NCBI RefSeq assembly: GCF_029784165.1
Contig: NC_073695.1
Span: 97,507,485 to 97,571,484, forward strand
Reading direction: 5' to 3'
DNA: 64,000 bases
DNA from: Wyeomyia smithii
Lineage: Eukaryota > Arthropoda > Insecta > Diptera > Culicidae
Below the pieces are notes generated by a model that did no database searches, was not told the DNA's origin, and saw nothing but the letters and a program-made list of their open reading frames with translations. Made by a program: the position numbers and the translations under genes. Numbering within the stretch: the first letter of the stretch is position 1; each line of letters opens with the position of its first letter. Shown in pieces: positions 11,935-23,009 of the stretch.

Positions 11935-12055
11935 TATGCGGGTTTTTTACACGGCTTTTTTACGCGGATTCCGGAATTTACGCGTTTTTTTACGCGAATT
12001 CCGGAATTTACGCGGATTTTTCATGCGGATTCCGGAATTTACGCCGTTTTTTTTT
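11935..12055. repeat. ~30-bp minisatellite inside the LINE
   Basis: Three units of the form T-rich run, ACGCGGATTCCGGAATTTACG, with T-runs of 6-10 between them (about 11964, 11993 and 12023). GATTCCGGAATT is itself nearly palindromic. A degenerate fourth unit (TTTTTACACGGC) precedes them. It interrupts the reverse transcriptase sequence. Confidence 0.75.
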
Positions 12056-12208
12056 TCGCGGAAACTTCGCCCGCTGTCCTGACGATTGATGTGACACCGT
12101 CAAGCGTCGCACGTGACAGTTCAATTAGTTTTGTTGAAAAGCTATGTCCAAGCATTATTTGCCACAGCTCGTTGTGTTTCACTGTTTTGTATGTCGCCTT
12201 AAAGTCTA

Positions 12209-12245
12209 ATTGATTTGATTTGATTTGATTTGATTTATTTGATTC
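12209..12245 (-). repeat. (AAATC)n 3' tail of the inserted LINE
   Basis: On the plus strand TGATT is repeated about six times. Its position at the 3' end of the minus-strand LINE fits the short tandem tail that Jockey/CR1-type elements carry instead of poly-A. Confidence 0.75.
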
Positions 12246-14086
12246 ATCCAACCTATTGTGGTCTTAATAAATATAGGGATGGGAAAAGCCCATATGAGGT
12301 TGAACAACACGTCTATTCTCAAACGAGCCTAAAAAACCCATGATCTTCCCAAACATAAATTACAAATTAATCAACCATATAACACAATTATTTGAACTAT
12401 AGACAAAAAGAAAAATAAACAAGTCACGGTTGGACACACTAAAAATTAAACATTTCAGGATGCCTGTTGACTTCTTCAGCTATAGACCTGACGGGCTCAT
12501 TCATGCCATAGTTAGTTCGTTGGAAATTCAGACGAATCAGGTTGAATTGCCTGCTCGGACGAGATGGGCAGTGAAGTTGTAGCTGAGCTAGCAATGCCGG
12601 TGTGTCATAAATTGATGTCAACAGTTTAAAAGCGGTAGTTGTTTTCAAGCACACTCGTCGTTGTTCAAGAGTTTGCAGACCTATCAGAGCACAACGATTT
12701 TCGTACAGTGGAAGATTATCTGGATCTCTCCAAGGTAAATTCCGAAGCGCACGATGAACAAACAATTCCTAGATACGTTCGATACGATCAGTCCACACGT
12801 CGTAATGCGGGTCCCATTTTACGCTGATGACATAGCACTTTTCAATACTAAGTCTGTTCCTGCGACACCAAACGGCGAAAATATTCAGCAAGCTCTGCAG
12901 TGTAATGAAGTCATCAATCGATTTTATGACCAGGTAAATTTTAAAATCATCGGCATAAAAAAGTCAGCAGCCACGGGGCAACAGAAATGTAACGTCGTTG
13001 ATGAACAAGGAGAATGACAATGGTCCTAATTTGCTACCTTGCGGGACACCTGACTTATAACAAAACCATTCTGACTGCGATGCTCAAAGTTTTACCGCCA
13101 TCCGTCTCTCACAAAGATACGTGCTAAACCCTGCAACAAGTCGATCCGAAGCACCTAAACGTCTCAGCTTCTCCAACAAAATATGATGGTCGACACGATC
13201 AAATGCTGCCTTCAGGTCAGTGTACACCGCATCAAATTGAAGGCGTTGATCTAATGTACGCGGGCAATGTGACGAGAATTCCACTAAATAAGTCGATTCC
13301 GATCTGCCTGGAAAAAAGCCATGCTGGGAGGTGCTAATATAATTCTTCACCCGAAAGAAGAAATAATTGTAAATGATGGACTCCAAAACCTTACCACTGT
13401 AGTTTTTTACGTTTAGTCTGTCGCCTTTTTCTAAGACTGGAAACATGTAAGAAGACTTCCAGATGCTTGGAAAAGTGGAGGATGCCAATTACAAGCTGAA
13501 CAGAAAGGCAAGAGGATCTTCCAGAGATTCTCAGAAACTTTTCAACAACACCACAGGAATTCCGTCTGGGCCAGGAGCGAAAGATTGCTTTATACCTTCA
13601 ATTATAAATTCGACATCATTTTCATCAACAACGGAAACATCCACGTCGAATCTGTCGACTGGAACGTCCTCCAAAGCAGTTGCAATGTTTTCAGCAGTCG
13701 TGGTTTTGCTGCATAACACACCACCCAAATGCTTTTTGAACAAAGAACATTTGCTACTATTCATTGTTCCTTCTTCATCATCCGAAAATACAGTCGCCGG
13801 AAAACCATCTTCCTTCCGTTGAGATTCTATGTAGATTTCGTTCCACACGTTAGAGGCAGCGTTTGTACAACTTTTTGTTAAGTTTTTTATATAGACGACT
13901 GGCCAGAGTAAATCTCGAATGAGTAAGCTCACAACGGCTATTCCGAAACGCTCGAGAAATCCGTGAACAACGACGTTACAGCCTCTCAAGTTCTACATTA
14001 CTCCAATCTGGTGACCGTCGTGGCTGCACAACTGGGACACAGTCTGCTACGATACGCGATACTATCTCGGTGAAATATCCCACAAC
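12209..14086 (-). pseudogene. Jockey/CR1-like LINE, truncated and internally deleted, inserted in an RTE-like LINE
   Basis: Minus-strand pieces in order: a short endonuclease/linker end (PRRSPDWSNVELERL, about 14000); SQRKEDGFPATVFSDDEEG and SFAPGPDGIPVVLLKSF (13810-13531), the reverse transcriptase entry; SSTFPSIWKSSYMFPVLEKG, STSQHGFFPGRSESTYLVEF, AVYTDLKAAFDRVDHHIL (13488-13084); a YADD catalytic motif with KIYLVIKSIDDFITLQ (about 12960-12900); then, after an apparent deletion of roughly 100 codons, HYDVWTDRIERI and HRALRNLPWRDPDNLP, ending near 12439. Some 200 bases of 3' UTR lead to an (AAATC)n tail at 12209-12245. The ends sit exactly within the HHLF / DFKA codons of the RTE-like LINE. 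Clade is judged from motifs only. Confidence 0.8.
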
Positions 14087-14232
14087 ATAAACAGATGGTG
14101 TATCTACAAACTGTGTTCTCGAAACTTTTTGAGAATCTTTCTCAAGGTGAACATCTGGTCCGTTGTAGATCCCGCTCGCAAACCGCATTGATATTCTCTA
14201 ACAAAGGCTTCCTGCAACGGGCTTTTTTTCCT
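14087..14232 (-). pseudogene. RTE-like LINE, reverse transcriptase piece upstream of the insertion
   Basis: The minus strand reads PLQEAFVREYQCGLRAGSTT, DQMFTLRKILKKFREHSL, a stop, then IHHLF. This directly precedes, in the family's order, the DFKATY block at 12206. The 1.88-kb LINE therefore landed in the middle of this reverse transcriptase. Further upstream the similarity stops near 14232. Confidence 0.8.
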
Positions 14233-14485
14233 GTAAGGTTTGTCGTAACCTGAAATTGCCATGGTACCCAATTAAGCAATCCGATACAACAGAGCGATCC
14301 GTAAGATCACCGCAAACGGTTCGTCGAACGAGACTCAACTCGATTCATCCTCCTTCGCAGACACGCAAGTCCAAAGTAGTATGTATGTGCTTTCTAGTTG
14401 CAGCAGGTTAAGAGACCTGTCGCTCTTTTAACTGTTTCACTCCGCTCGATCCGATAGTCGCCAACAGAATGAGAAGCGCCTAAGC

Positions 14486-14675
14486 GTTGCACTCAGGCTT
14501 GCCAGATCTACGGATTTATCCGTAGATCTACGGATTCGTTCACTTCTACGGATTTACAAATATATGGGAAACCCGCAGAAAAGAATAAGAAGACAAGGAA
14601 AATCCGTAGAAATCCATAAAAATCCGTAGAATCTACGGATTTTCACGAAATAGTTCTGGCATCTCTGGTTGCACT
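14486..14675. mobile_element. hAT-type MITE, 174 bp, with 8-bp TSD
   Basis: The element spans 14494-14667. It starts CAGGCTTGCCAGATCTACGG and ends with the complement of CAGAGATGCCAGA. GTTGCACT flanks it on both sides (14486-14493 and 14668-14675). The interior consists largely of repeated AATCCGTAGA / TCTACGGATT motifs. Non-autonomous. Confidence 0.88.
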
Positions 14676-15394
14676 GTTTTATAACTACGCGCCGCAACAT
14701 AGAAAGAACAATTGACAAATACTGTCAGGGGACACTTTCCCCCGCTATTTAAGCGACGATGTGATATAATAAAACTGAGCTGTTTGAAAAGTAAAATATG
14801 ATTGATACAGAATTTATATTTTTATTTATTTTCTCTACTACCTACAGGGTTAAAACTCAACTGCGTCCATTACATTAATAAAGACTATTGTCATTTCCAA
14901 ATATTTCAAATACTCCACTGGCTCCACAGTTAGCAGTTGGCAGAGTATTTATTTAGCAGTTTTGATTTTGAATTGGCAAAAACGACACGACATTCTGTAG
15001 ATTGAGTTTTCCAAATTTATTTAGGTGATACCTACTCGGGCAGTGACCGGTCATCAGACCCGTTAGTACCCGAAGATCTTTTGACGTAGGACTACGTCTT
15101 TGTTTTCTATACTAGATTACACTTTGTGAAAATGAAAATGAAACTGGCAAATGTTGCGTCAGATTTCAAACGGTTATAGCAAGCGAACGACTTAATGCAT
15201 CTCAGTCATTTATATTTCGGTAGATAGATAAAATGTGTAACAATTTTTTGATATTATGTTCAACATTGTTGCTTTACTGCTTAATGGTGGAAAAAGGTGA
15301 AAAGTTCCAAGGTCAAGCTTTCCCATACATTTCCCTTGTTCTTGGCTTGCTTTCCAAGCACAGATAACAATAACATGGACGAAATAAATTCCAC
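14676..15394. other. no gene; one dispersed palindromic motif
   Basis: AT-rich. At 15083-15102 it contains GACGTAGGACTACGTCTTTG, a motif also seen in variant form near 20262, 28621, 50281 and 51509. Nothing else supported. Confidence 0.35.
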
Positions 15395-15775
15395 TGCCTA
15401 CATATTTTGACTCAACAAAGTGTTTTGGTTTGTTTGTCTTTGTCTAAGCTGCGTGGCCATGCCTTAATGGTAAAAATCTACGCTGAACTCGATACAAAAG
15501 ACTGCGTGTGGAAAATTCAGCTTCAGTTTAGTTTGTTCCACAATAGCGAGTGCGGTGCAGCTGTTAAGCTTTGCGACATTGAGAAACGAGAGCTGCATAC
15601 GAGTCAACTTCCAGGCACCGCGGAGCATGTTACCTGTATTCTGCACACGGCAGCAATAATAACCATTGTACGCTGCAGGATATTTTGCTGGCACAGCTGC
15701 TGGAGGGCACAGCGGAGAGCAAATTTTATATTTTATCGTTGCTACCGGTGGTGGTCAGTGATGGAAACGAAACGA
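15395..15775 (+). repeat. copy A of a locally repeated unit (partial)
   Basis: From about GTGTTTTGGTTTGTTTGTCT to GTTGCTACCGGTGGTGG this matches the 3' half of copy B (19030-19385) almost base for base. It has a long open frame on each strand, but the protein has no recognisable domain and the frames differ between copies, so no gene is called. It is separated from copy B by 0.5 kb plus the 16310-18499 element. Confidence 0.8.
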
Positions 15776-16299
15776 ATATGATGCAATCATCGTTTAATCT
15801 CCACATGTACATATCATGAAGTGTTACAGACCGCGACTAAACTTTAATCCTCTCAACACATAATGAAATGATGATATGGTGCGTAGGTTTCTGGGAGAAA
15901 ATAAACACATGACTAGACTACATCTGCTCTGAGAAGCGATTCGCTCGTTGCGTTTGTCTCTCCATATGCCGGTCGTTAGGGGAACAAAGAATAGCAGCAG
16001 CAGAATATCATGTCGCCTGAGCAGCAGCAGAGGTGTGGTGCGGTGAGAAGGAAAGTGTGGGGGAAGGGACTACTTCGGCAGCGGTTGACTTGAGCGAGAG
16101 TAGGAGAGCATACATTGTCATTTTCTTTCTTTTTCTGACAAAAGATTTTATTCATGGGTAATAACATAACAAAATCTGATCGCTCTGTGTAACAAAGACG
16201 AATAACTTCATATACCGAGTTGTGCACATTGAGAGCCATATGTTGTGGTTTACGCTAACGACAAACAATATATCGTAAAAAGGAAAACAAAGAGAGTGA
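15776..16299. other. no gene recognised
   Basis: Spacer between repeat copy A and the inverted-repeat element, with CAGCAG-rich sequence at 15990-16030. No supported feature. Confidence 0.35.
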
Positions 16300-18509
16300 A
16301 CCAACACCGGCATATATCAAGATGGCTTGACAATGTAATTTTTTTTAATTTTTTTATCACCAATATTTAGTGGTTAATTTGTGAGTTCGAAATCCAATTT
16401 GTGGTAATTTGTGGTTAAGTGGTTTCCGAGAAATTTTCAAAAAACTGAGTCAAGCCATCTTGAAACATGATTTTTCTTTAAATGAATCGGACAACGATGA
16501 TATATAGATCAATCGAAAGCTCTTAATTTGTGGTTCACGAAAATGTTAATTTTAACGTCATAACTATCAGCGTTTGTACAGAAATTTGTGTTTTATTGTT
16601 CATGTAGTTCTACGTTTTATTTATTTGTTGATGACACTGCTGGCCGCTAATGGCGTTGGCTGTTTGCGGTGTTTGTCATTGCTATACTGAGCGTGCGTTT
16701 GGGGAATATGGTAAATATCGAGATTCGGGGAACTTAGCCAACTCACTTGCTCTACTACAGGTAGCCCAATAGGCGCAGAATTGTATCAAAGAGTAACTCT
16801 GATAATCACGCACATAACTTGATGTTTACATTTATATAGCCTATGTGGCTTCATTAATGTTATTGAACAGATGAAGAAATACGCTCGTATAATTTGTGTT
16901 CGCAAAACGGGCAGCGAAACAAATCGAAGAATTTGCAAGAAAAATGATGTAGCAAAATATTTTCATTTTGAATTTTCAATTTGTTGCTCACAGATTATAT
17001 AATGCCTCGTGGAACCTACGTAGGTTGAAAAAAGGCTTTTGAACGTAGTGTTATTTACCTAGATTATTGATTCTGTGCATCAAGTTAATTTTAAGTTAAC
17101 TTAAATTAGTTGAAGTTCATTCACTTAACTAATCTCATTTAATCTTTGTTGAACTGAAACTCTGTTTTAAGCATGAGGCAGGTATTCGTCGAAATATGTC
17201 ATGAACAACATTTTTCAAACGGGTCGCAAATGTCAATCCGGACGTTACCGGATGAGATATTTGCGAGGATGTGATGTTACGAACTTCCATTCCTCCGATG
17301 ATTATATGATCGGATTCCGCGAAATTTGATAACTCTTTCAATATAGAAAACGCTCGAAAATACGTAAAAATCACTAATTTCGAAAACTTCTCAAGAGTAG
17401 CTATAATTTTTAATATCGGAATTTTTATCAACCGGTTTATTAGCATTGAACATAAAGAATTCATTTGGTGCATAATATTGATCAATTGTCATTTTTTTTT
17501 GACGCCCGGCACAACTTGGTTCCATTCTCAAAAAATGCTTGAAAATTTGTCAATGTTTACAGCGCTCTCAGCATATGATAAAACCGTTTAACGTTAATCG
17601 AGTGATGGTATATTGTGAAGCATTTATTTAAGCTGCAGAAAAAATATAGCGGCACCAAAAAGCGACATAAATTTTTTTTCTTATTTTGGCCAGATTTTTG
17701 TTCTAGGTACTCCTCTGTGCGACCCTGCCACTAGTAGCTTAACAGACACGCGGACAGCAGATATCTTCTTTATTACTTTGCTCATAAGTTAGCACATATG
17801 CATGAAAAAATAACAGAAGAGCAACATTAAGTTGGATCCCGACAACTTATTTGAACATTTGTTTGAATATTTCTGAAACATTTCTCCGAGTCTAGGTGAT
17901 GAAAAAGTGATAATTATTGTTTGCCATTCCTACTGGTTCTGCAAAATAATCCGTCGAATTTGGATTGCTTTCCTTTGAAAGTACATTTTCGTTACCGGTA
18001 TCCTTTTTGACAACGAATTTACACATATCCATTCTGCGCCTGTTAAGCTACCTGTAATGCAAGTGTGTTGGCTAAGTTCCTAAGAATCACGATATTTAGC
18101 ATATTCCCTAAACGCACGCTCAGTATAGCAGTGACAAACACCGCAAACAGCCAACGCCACTAGCGGACAGCAGCGTCATCAACAAATAAACAAAACGTAG
18201 AACTACGTGAACAATAAAACACAAATTTCTGTACAAACACTAGTAATTATGACGTTAAAATTACATTTTCGTGAACCACAAATTAAGAGCTTTCGATTGA
18301 TGTATATATCATCGTTGTCCGATTCATTTAAAGAAAAATCATGTTTCAAGATAGCTTGACTCAGTTTTTTGAAAATTTCTCGGAAACCACTTAACCACAA
18401 ATTACCACAAATTGGATTTCGAACTCACAAATTAACCACTAAATATTGGTGATAAAAGAATTAAAAAAAATTACTTTGTCAAGCCATCTTGATATATGCA
18501 CCAACACCG
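16300..18509. mobile_element. 2.2-kb long inverted-repeat element with 10-bp TSD (MULE-like)
   Basis: The element spans 16310-18499. It begins GCATATATCAAGATGGCTTG and ends with the exact complement, flanked by ACCAACACCG on both sides (16300-16309 and 18500-18509). The arms are about 500-550 bp each (to about 16850 and from about 17990) and nearly identical. A 10-bp duplication with long TIRs suggests the Mutator-like superfamily, but no MULE transposase is visible. The central 1.1 kb has only an unrecognised 116-codon minus-strand frame at 17135-17485. Confidence 0.85.
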
Positions 18510-18610
18510 ATACTTTGTTATTCGCATACTGACGACGATGTCAACGCATCTTAGGCTTCCTTCATATGTACTCAAAATCGCTAGAGGTGATTTTTTCCAT
18601 CGCTGGTGGT

Positions 18611-19384
18611 TGTGTGATTATCAGCATTCTGTAGCATACATTTCGAGCTGAAGGTTATCGAATCGGTTCTTTTTAGAACTATAAATGCTTGAAGATAAGA
18701 GTTACGAGAATTTTCACAACTACTCTCAGTGTGAAATGTCCATCTATTTCTTAATAATCATTTTTACAATAACGACCAGGGCGCACCAAAGATAAACGGT
18801 AGTGTTGCCTATGAATAATTTATCACAACAAGACATAACCCTCATTTCAAGAATTTTCACTGCTAAATTGAGTGATTTTCCGGTTTAATTGTTTGTTTGT
18901 GTTCACTCGAACACCGTTATCAGCCAAATATTAGCAACGAAAATTAGTTAATCAAAGAACCAAAGTGATTTTCGCAGCGGGAAAGCAAAAACTTGCTTTT
19001 GATGCTTATGAAAATCACTCAGTAGTATTGAAAATGTATTGGTTTGTTTCTCTTTCTTTCTATAAGCTACATGGCCACGCCTTAATGGTAAAAATCTACG
19101 CTGAACTCGATACAAAAGATTGCGTGTGGAAAATTCAGCTTCAGTTTAGTTTGTTCCACAATAGCGAGTGCGGTGCAGCTGTTAAAGGTACGCGACATTG
19201 AGAAACGAGAGCTGCATACGAGTCAACTTCCAGGCACCGCGGAGCATGTTACCTGTATTCTGCACACGGCAGCAACAATAACCATCGTACGCTGCAGGAT
19301 ATTTTGCTGGCACAGCTGCTGGAGGGCACAGCGGAGAGCAAATTTTATACGCGGCCAACAAAATAATCGATGCTACCGGTGGTG
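18611..19384 (+). repeat. copy B of the local repeat (774 bp, most complete)
   Basis: Starts TGTGTGATTATCAGCATTC and ends GCTACCGGTGGTG, where copy C begins immediately. It contains TTCGAGCTGAAG, CTATAAATGC, TTTCCGGTTTAATTG and GAACTCGATACAAAAG, all shared with the other copies. One reading near its end, LQDILLAQLLEGTAESKFYT, looks protein-like and is kept in copy A, but has no start or recognisable family. Confidence 0.85.
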
Positions 19385-20010
19385 GTGTGATCATCAGCAT
19401 TCTGTAGCTACATTTCGAGCTGAAGATTATGAAATCGGTTCTTTTCAGAACTATAAGATGATGAAGATAAGAGTTATGAGAACTTTCACAACTACTACTA
19501 GTGTGAAATTTTCATCTATTTCTAAATAATCATTTTTACAATAACGACCAGGACGCACCAAATATAAACGGTAGTGTTACCTATGAATAGTTTATCACAA
19601 CAAGATATAACCCTCATTTCAAGAATTTGCACTGCTAAATTGAGTGATTTTCCGGTTTAATTGTTTGTTTGTGTTCACTCGAACACCGTTATCAGTCGAA
19701 TGTTAGAAACGAAAATTAGTTAATCTAAGAACCAGAGTGATTTGCGCATCGGGGAAGCAAAACCTTTCTTTTGATGCTTATGAAAATCACTCAGTAGTAT
19801 CGAAGGTGTTTTGGTTTGTTCCTCTTTCTCGAAGCTACGTAGCCACGCCTTAATTGCAAAAATCTGCTCTGAACTCGATACAAAAGACTGCGTGTAGAAA
19901 ATTCAGCTTCAGTTTAGTTTGTTACACATAAGCGAGAGCAGTGCAGCTGTTAAAGGTACGCGACATTGAGAAACGAGAGCTGCATACGAGTCAACTCAAA
20001 ATATTCATGG
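19385..20010 (+). repeat. copy C of the local repeat (3' deleted)
   Basis: Direct head-to-tail continuation of copy B: same order of landmarks, but it stops after GCATACGAGTCAACT, lacking the last ~170 bp, before copy D starts. Confidence 0.85.
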
Positions 20011-20215
20011 TGCGATTATCAGCGTTCTGTAGCACGAACTTTTAACTGAATTTTATGGAATCGGTTCTTTTCAGAACTATAGATGCTTGAAGATAAAAGT
20101 TATGAGAATTTTCGCAAATACTACTAGTGTAAAATTTTCATGTATTCATGCATCGTTAGTTTTAAAATAACGACTATCAAAGATAAACGGTAGTGTTACC
20201 TATGAACAGTTAAGC
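20011..20215 (+). repeat. copy D of the local repeat (5' 200 bp only)
   Basis: Begins TGCGATTATCAGCGTTCTG and continues through GATAAACGGTAGTGTTACC, matching the first ~200 bp of copies B and C, then diverges. Confidence 0.75.
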
Positions 20216-20289
20216 GCAGCATATAATAATATTTAGTTTAGCATATATTAAATATTTAGTCCTACGTCACCATTTCATACAACCCCTAG

Positions 20290-20743
20290 GGCTGTATACC
20301 TTTTAGTATTTTATTCAGATTTAGTAAGATCCGAGCTTTCACAGCACTCGGTCTGGAGCACTCATGGCGATTCAGCTTGATTCTACCGTGGACTTTTTCC
20401 AAGTTCTAAATTCAGTCCTCAGAACGCATTCTGGGACTCGACAGAATGGTTCCGGACCAATAAAATTTGATCCTGAGCCTTCTTTTGCTAGGCTGTCGGC
20501 GTTATCATTTCTTTCAATGCCGCAATGGCCGGGCACCCAGTATAGAGATACTTCGTTCCTACTGGCCAATTGTCTTTAAGAAAGAAGGCATCGATTTAAA
20601 TGTAAAAGCTTTAGGTGCATTTAAAGCTGCTTGGCTGTCAGAAAATATGCAGATTTTCACAAATCTGTTTTCCCTGTTAAACAAATATTCATCCATTCAA
20701 TAATAGCATGAATTTCTGCTTGAAATACCGTTGGACTGTGACC
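20290..20743 (-). pseudogene. LINE RNase H domain, C-terminal part
   Basis: The minus strand encodes HSPTVFQAEIHAIIEWMNIC, then after a frame change KICIFSDSQAALNA, then VSLYWVPGHCGIERNDNADS and LAKEG. These are the Glu, second Asp and final Asp blocks of a LINE RNase H domain. A 2-kb element separates it from the first catalytic block at 22758-22960. The sequence decays below about 20360. Confidence 0.8.
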
Positions 20744-22757
20744 CATTGCACAATGGTCCAGAAACCAAATTTAGGAGGAAATTTGGGTCTAGAGCTCTAT
20801 AGCAAAGTTTTAGAGAAAAACTTCCTTCTACAAAGTTTTTTTTTTATTCTCGCTTATTTTCCGTCGGTCTAGTTCCGCCACTGTTGTGGCCAATCACCGA
20901 CGCCCAGGGAGGCGACTCCACACCCAGGACCCTAACTCACGACCCGTTTATTAACGGACCGGCGCCAACGGCCTTACTTCCTCATGCGATGGAAGGCGTG
21001 ATCCCAGAGATTTTTCGCCTCAGAAAATCTCCCGGTGTCAGCTAGGATTGAATCTAGACCAGTTTGGTTGGTTGTGAGTGAATCACGCCACCTCACAACC
21101 ATCGACACCTATGTCGGCGGTGGGATTCGAACCTTGGCGTCGAGCGTGGTTAGCGGAGACGTTACCAACCTTAATGAACGTTTTGTTTTTATTAGTTCTT
21201 AACTAACAATTTTCAATATATTTCAGAGGGAACCAATCAACTATCCAACTTTTTTATCTTTGAAGATAGAAGAAAAACTTGTTCTACAATGTTATAGCTC
21301 CAATAATTTTAAGTAACTTTGTAAAAAATGTTTTTTTCTATCTTTGAAAACAACCGATTTATATTGAAAAAACACATTTTGTGCTCGAACTTTTTTATTT
21401 CAAGTTGCACCTTTAAACTGCCTTTGAACGACTTTTAAAGCTTTTTAAGAGAAGCAATTTGCAATTTTGATATCGCCAATATCTCTATTCTACTCAAAGT
21501 TATTGATGTTTTTCATCAAAAAACATGCGTTTTTCATTTGTATGTCAATCATTTTGGGGCAAACATAAAAAATATCTCTTGGTCTCATTTTGAAGGGCAC
21601 ACTTGACTCTATAAATGGAGAAACTTTTAGAGATATATTATTTTTTAAATTTGAGTAAATTCAATTTAAAAACATGACGAAAATTTCAATAATTTTATAC
21701 ATTATGCATTAAAAAGCACCCAGATTTATGTTTTGGTATTTTTTCTTATAACTAGACGTAATTAACTTTAATTTGACCCAAAAAGATCGAAAATCGATCA
21801 ACTGGTTCAAAATTTATGAATTTTTTTAAAATTAAATACATCGAACGCAGTCATTTGTTACGGTCACCCTATTTCGAAGTTGGTCACGCAAATTGCTTCA
21901 ATTGTGCTCAAAATCGCAGGGATGCATCTATGTTGAAAATAATCAAACCCGTATTGTTTCGTTGGGTTGTTAAGGGGACCAGCTCCGAAATAGGGTGACC
22001 ATAAAAAACGGCTATATTCGATGTATTTTATTTAAAAAAACTCATAACTTTTGAACCAGTTGATCGATTTTCGATCTTTTTGGGTCAAATTAAAGGTAAT
22101 TACGTCTAGTTATAAGAAAAAATACCAAAACATAAATCTTGGTGCTTTTAAATGCATAATGTATAAAATTATTGAAATTTTCGTCATGTTTTTAAATTGA
22201 ATTTACTCAAATTTAAAAAATAACATATCTCTAAAAGTTCCTCCATTTATAGAGTCAAGCATGCCCTTCAAAATGAGACCAAGGAATATTTTTTATGTTT
22301 GCCCCAAAATGAATGACATACAAATGAAAAACGCATGTTTTTTTATGAAAAACATCAATAACTTTGAGTAGAATGGAGATATTTCCGACATCAGAATTGC
22401 AAATTGCTTCTCTTAAAAAGCTTTAAAAGTCGTTCAAAGGCAGTTTAAGGGTGAAACTTGAAATAAAGAAGTTAAAGCGCAAAATGTGTTTTTTCAATAT
22501 AAATCTGTTGTTTTCAAAGATAGAAAAAAACTTTTTTTACAAAGTTACTTAAAATTATTGGAGCTATAACATTGTAGAACAAGTTTTTTTTCTATCTTCA
22601 AAGATAAAAAAGTTAGAATTAGAATTTTCGATAATTTTCAATAAGCGCATTATCATATGTAACAACTTTGTAGAAGAAAGTTTTTCTCTAAAGCATTGCT
22701 ATAGAGCTCTACACCCAAATTTCCCCCAAAATTTGGTTTCTGGACCATTGTGCATTG
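20744..22757. mobile_element. 2-kb foldback element with 5-bp TSD
   Basis: The element spans 20749-22752, beginning CACAATGGTCCAGAAACC and ending with the exact complement. CATTG occurs at both flanks (20744-20748 and 22753-22757). Removing the element plus one CATTG restores the uninterrupted LINE codons for A-I-P-M-G-H-S-P-T-V, which fixes the insertion point. The two arms are near-perfect complements almost to the centre, meeting around GGTCACCCTATTTCG (21863) and CGAAATAGGGTGACC (21985). A SINE sits in the left arm. No transposase. Confidence 0.9.
20836..21171 (-). mobile_element. tRNA-derived SINE inside the foldback element
   Basis: On the minus strand the head reads GGTTGGTAACGTCTCCGC and has a perfect pol III B box, GGTTCGAATCC (about 21122-21132). 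The body runs through GGCGTGATTCACTCACAACC, and the 3' end ACGGAAAATAAGCGAGAATA is followed by poly-A (20836-20845). The right arm of the foldback element lacks this block, showing it is an insertion. A 45-bp fragment of a related 3' end lies at 46891-46937. Confidence 0.8.
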
Positions 22758-22960
22758 GTATCGCTCTACTGATTTCCGGGGCTAAACACTCTAGCTCCAG
22801 TATTTTCACCCATTTTTGATCCATCGGTGTGAAACACAACAGAACCTGGACGCAGACTCCCATTCATAGCGGCTTGATTTAACTACTTTGAAGGGAATGC
22901 CATAGTTTGTGTTCGTTGTCATCATTCAATGTTCTATTGTTTTAACATCAGAATTCAGTC
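22758..22960 (-). pseudogene. LINE RNase H domain, N-terminal part
   Basis: The minus strand reads GSLRPGSVVFHTDGSKMGEN and TGARVFSP, the first catalytic Asp block of a LINE RNase H domain. A one-base frameshift leads into EISRAIP, which abuts the foldback element and continues at 20743 as MGHSPTVFQ. The similarity fades above about 22960, before a different LINE fragment begins. Confidence 0.8.
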
Positions 22961-23009
22961 TGAATTCCCTAAGTGTCTCACCAGGTCACCATCTAATATC
23001 GTGTTATAT

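Larger units (their letters stand above)
10605..12206 (-). pseudogene. RTE-like LINE, reverse transcriptase C-terminal half (broken)
   Basis: On the minus strand 12206-12045 encodes DFKATYKTVKHNELWQIML and RATLDG, a reverse transcriptase block. 11497-10955 encodes SHMLLGFADDIDIIG, with the catalytic FADD at about 11439-11450, then EFVYLGTLVT and ALYGHESWTWKEADRR. A TAG at about 10953 replaces the Trp expected before RRMNHELYEVYKHADIVKLM, and the end reads RLQWAGHVARIADERPAKII and RGRRLRGRPRTRWMCAVD, finishing near 10661, followed by an AGTAA-type tail. The copy also carries a partial internal duplication (11600-11934) and a minisatellite (11935-12055). It continues upstream at 14087-14232, beyond an inserted second LINE. 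Dead element. Confidence 0.85.

Noticed and set aside
12754..13017. Plus-strand frame containing FYADDIALF, like a reverse transcriptase motif
   Set aside because: It is antisense to a better-supported minus-strand LINE frame whose own YADD lies nearby; coincidence.
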